21,874 bases of DNA from a virus: the IMG/VR virus record IMGVR_UViG_3300050138_000011, positions 1 to 21,874 of that record; one strand, 5' to 3'. The position numbers and the translations under genes were made by a program. Of the stretch, positions 21,056 through 21,874 are shown piece by piece. The number at the start of each line of letters is the position of its first letter. Position 1 is the stretch's first letter. The notes under the pieces are model-generated. The model was not told the DNA's origin, ran no database searches, and saw only the letters and a list, made by a program, of their open reading frames with translations.

Positions 21056-21769
21056 TCAGGCTCCCTTGTTCACTTGATAATGGACCGAATTGAACATTAT
21101 GCGGGTGTCGATCAAAGGCTTTGCCGGGCCTCCTATAGCCTTGGCCAACGCGGATACCTTGCCGCGTGACTTCTTCGCGATCGTGGAGGGAGCAAGCGTA
21201 GGGTCACGCAGATCGAGGATCGATTGCTTCAGCTGCCCCTCAATCAGTTCGCCCATCACACGGAGCGTGCGTGTGGCGTTGAATTTGGTGGCCACCAGCA
21301 ACTTCGCCATCGCAGCGCCCCACGTCGGCGCATTGGCCTTGATCATATTCCGGAAGTATGGCCGAGGCGGAATGTTGATCACATAGGCTCCAACATAGTG
21401 CTTTGTCTCTAGATTGGCCTTTCCGGCCTTAACAAACCGGCCCTGCTTCAAGTATCCCGTAGCGCCGTATTTGTCGAAAAACGCCCCTCTTTCAACTACG
21501 CCAGAAGCCAATTCCTTCAGATACCGCTTGGACAGGGATCGATAAATGATCTGACCCTTTCCCTCGTCGGGATCGTTTGGCTCGCGTTCAATGTGACCAC
21601 CGAACTCATTGACAGCCGCGACAAGCGCTATCGACGGGCCGCCGTTCGGATATGATCCGCCTTCGAGGAACCCGATGCTCACTGACGGCGCAGATCCAGC
21701 GCTCGCGAGGTTGCCCGCCAACGCCTTGAGATGGGCCTGTAACTTGTCGCCGCCTGTCACCGAGGCCAT
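21056..21769 (-). CDS. Head-completion/neck protein, HK97 gp10 or GpS-like
   Basis: This 237-residue protein resembles the HK97-gp10/virion-morphogenesis group, which closes the connector and helps join head and tail. Recognisable parts are VSIGFLEGG near residue 30, VAAVNEFGG near 50, IPPRPYFRNMIKA near 130, GELIEGQLKQSI near 165 and a C-terminal KPLIDTRIMFNSVHYQV, matching the family ending with LxDTGxMxxSxxYxV. About 70 charged residues lie between EFGG and IPPRP, a stretch that is short in many family members. The start ATG is at 21769; the upstream gene ends 11 bases inside it. The next gene starts one base beyond the stop. The family call rests on motif memory, without alignment. Confidence 0.68.
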   Translation of the reverse strand: MASVTGGDKLQAHLKALAGNLASAGSAPSVSIGFLEGGSYPNGGPSIALVAAVNEFGGHIEREPNDPDEGKGQIIYRSLSKRYLKELASGVVERGAFFDKYGATGYLKQGRFVKAGKANLETKHYVGAYVINIPPRPYFRNMIKANAPTWGAAMAKLLVATKFNATRTLRVMGELIEGQLKQSILDLRDPTLAPSTIAKKSRGKVSALAKAIGGPAKPLIDTRIMFNSVHYQVNKGA

Positions 21770-21874
21770 CCGCGCGCCCCAAGGTAGATCGGCCCAAAGC
21801 CAGGCAAGCTCTGCGCACCAAGCGGTATCTGAGGCGCAGCGATGTATAGGCCATTTCGGTATGGCCCCATCGCC
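21757..21874 (-). CDS. C-terminal end of an unidentified upstream structural gene (partial)
   Basis: A reading frame enters from the right edge and stops at TGA 21759-21757, 11 bases inside the next gene. It encodes 38 residues, including PYRNGLYIAAPQIPLG and PGFGPIYLGARGWPR, a balanced protein-like composition. The overlap with the following start resembles the other junctions of this operon, which supports it being the tail of a real gene. In phages with this order the gene before the gp10-like neck protein is usually a head-tail connector or minor head protein, but nothing in these residues identifies it. The frame of the next gene is also open upstream, but that reading is less protein-like. 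Confidence 0.5.
   Translation of the reverse strand, partial: AMGPYRNGLYIAAPQIPLGAQSLPGFGPIYLGARGWPR

Noticed and set aside
1-21874. CRISPR arrays, tRNA genes, insertion sequences, integrase and attachment sites
   Set aside because: I looked for direct-repeat/spacer patterns, cloverleaf-like sequence, transposase or recombinase motifs and found none; the regular repeats present are all inside coding frames.

Overview
This window is 21.9 kb of a tailed-bacteriophage (or prophage) late structural operon. Every convincing gene lies on the minus strand, so transcription runs from the right edge (position 21874) to the left edge (position 1). The gene set is that of a contractile-tailed (myovirus-like) phage: DUF3383-type sheath, tube, tail assembly chaperone, tape measure, plug, hub, spike, gp25-like wedge, gpJ/gp47-like wedge and DUF2612 protein. 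The coding sequence is generally GC-rich, and the protein style (Gly/Ala/Thr-rich fibres, DUF3383 sheath, DUF2612, gp53-like fibre C-terminus) suggests an alphaproteobacterial host, perhaps Rhizobiales such as Bradyrhizobium relatives. That host guess is inference. No integrase, host gene, tRNA, terminase or capsid gene is visible, so lytic phage and prophage cannot be told apart.

Layout in transcription order. (1) Head completion/neck, 21874-19178: the C-terminal end of an unknown gene, an HK97-gp10/GpS-like neck protein, small structural proteins and an apparently truncated 66-aa gene. (2) 19138-16772: one remarkable 788-codon frame joining a glycine-rich adhesin-like domain, ten ~20-residue repeats and a neck/tail-terminator domain. 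(3) Tail shaft, 16760-13659: sheath, tube and a chaperone with a canonical GGGTTTT slippery site and an open -1 extension. (4) 13666-11335: a GH24 lysozyme, a GIY-YIG remnant and a tape measure carrying its own lysozyme-like domain. (5) Baseplate, 11331-3642: baseplate protein, Pam3-gp18-like plug, a beta-helix protein with a signal peptide inserted between plug and hub, then hub, HxH spike, gp25-like wedge, a small cargo gene, gpJ-like wedge and DUF2612 protein. (6) Fibre region, 3638-1: tail fibre, a two-domain accessory protein, a second beta-helix protein with a signal peptide, a 25-codon secretory-like ORF, and the start of a paralogue of the accessory protein's second domain.

Genes are packed almost without gaps. 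Many junctions overlap as ATGA or TGATG, implying translational coupling along one long transcript. No promoter or terminator was recognised, and the longest non-coding stretch is about 65 bp. The points most worth a second look are the programmed -1 frameshift in the chaperone; the adhesin-neck fusion with an 18-G homopolymer upstream and a Shine-Dalgarno plus CTG at the fusion joint; the internal start plus duplication in the fibre-accessory gene; a small beta-rich module recurring in sheath, neck and baseplate proteins; and two beta-helix proteins with Sec signal peptides inside a virion operon.
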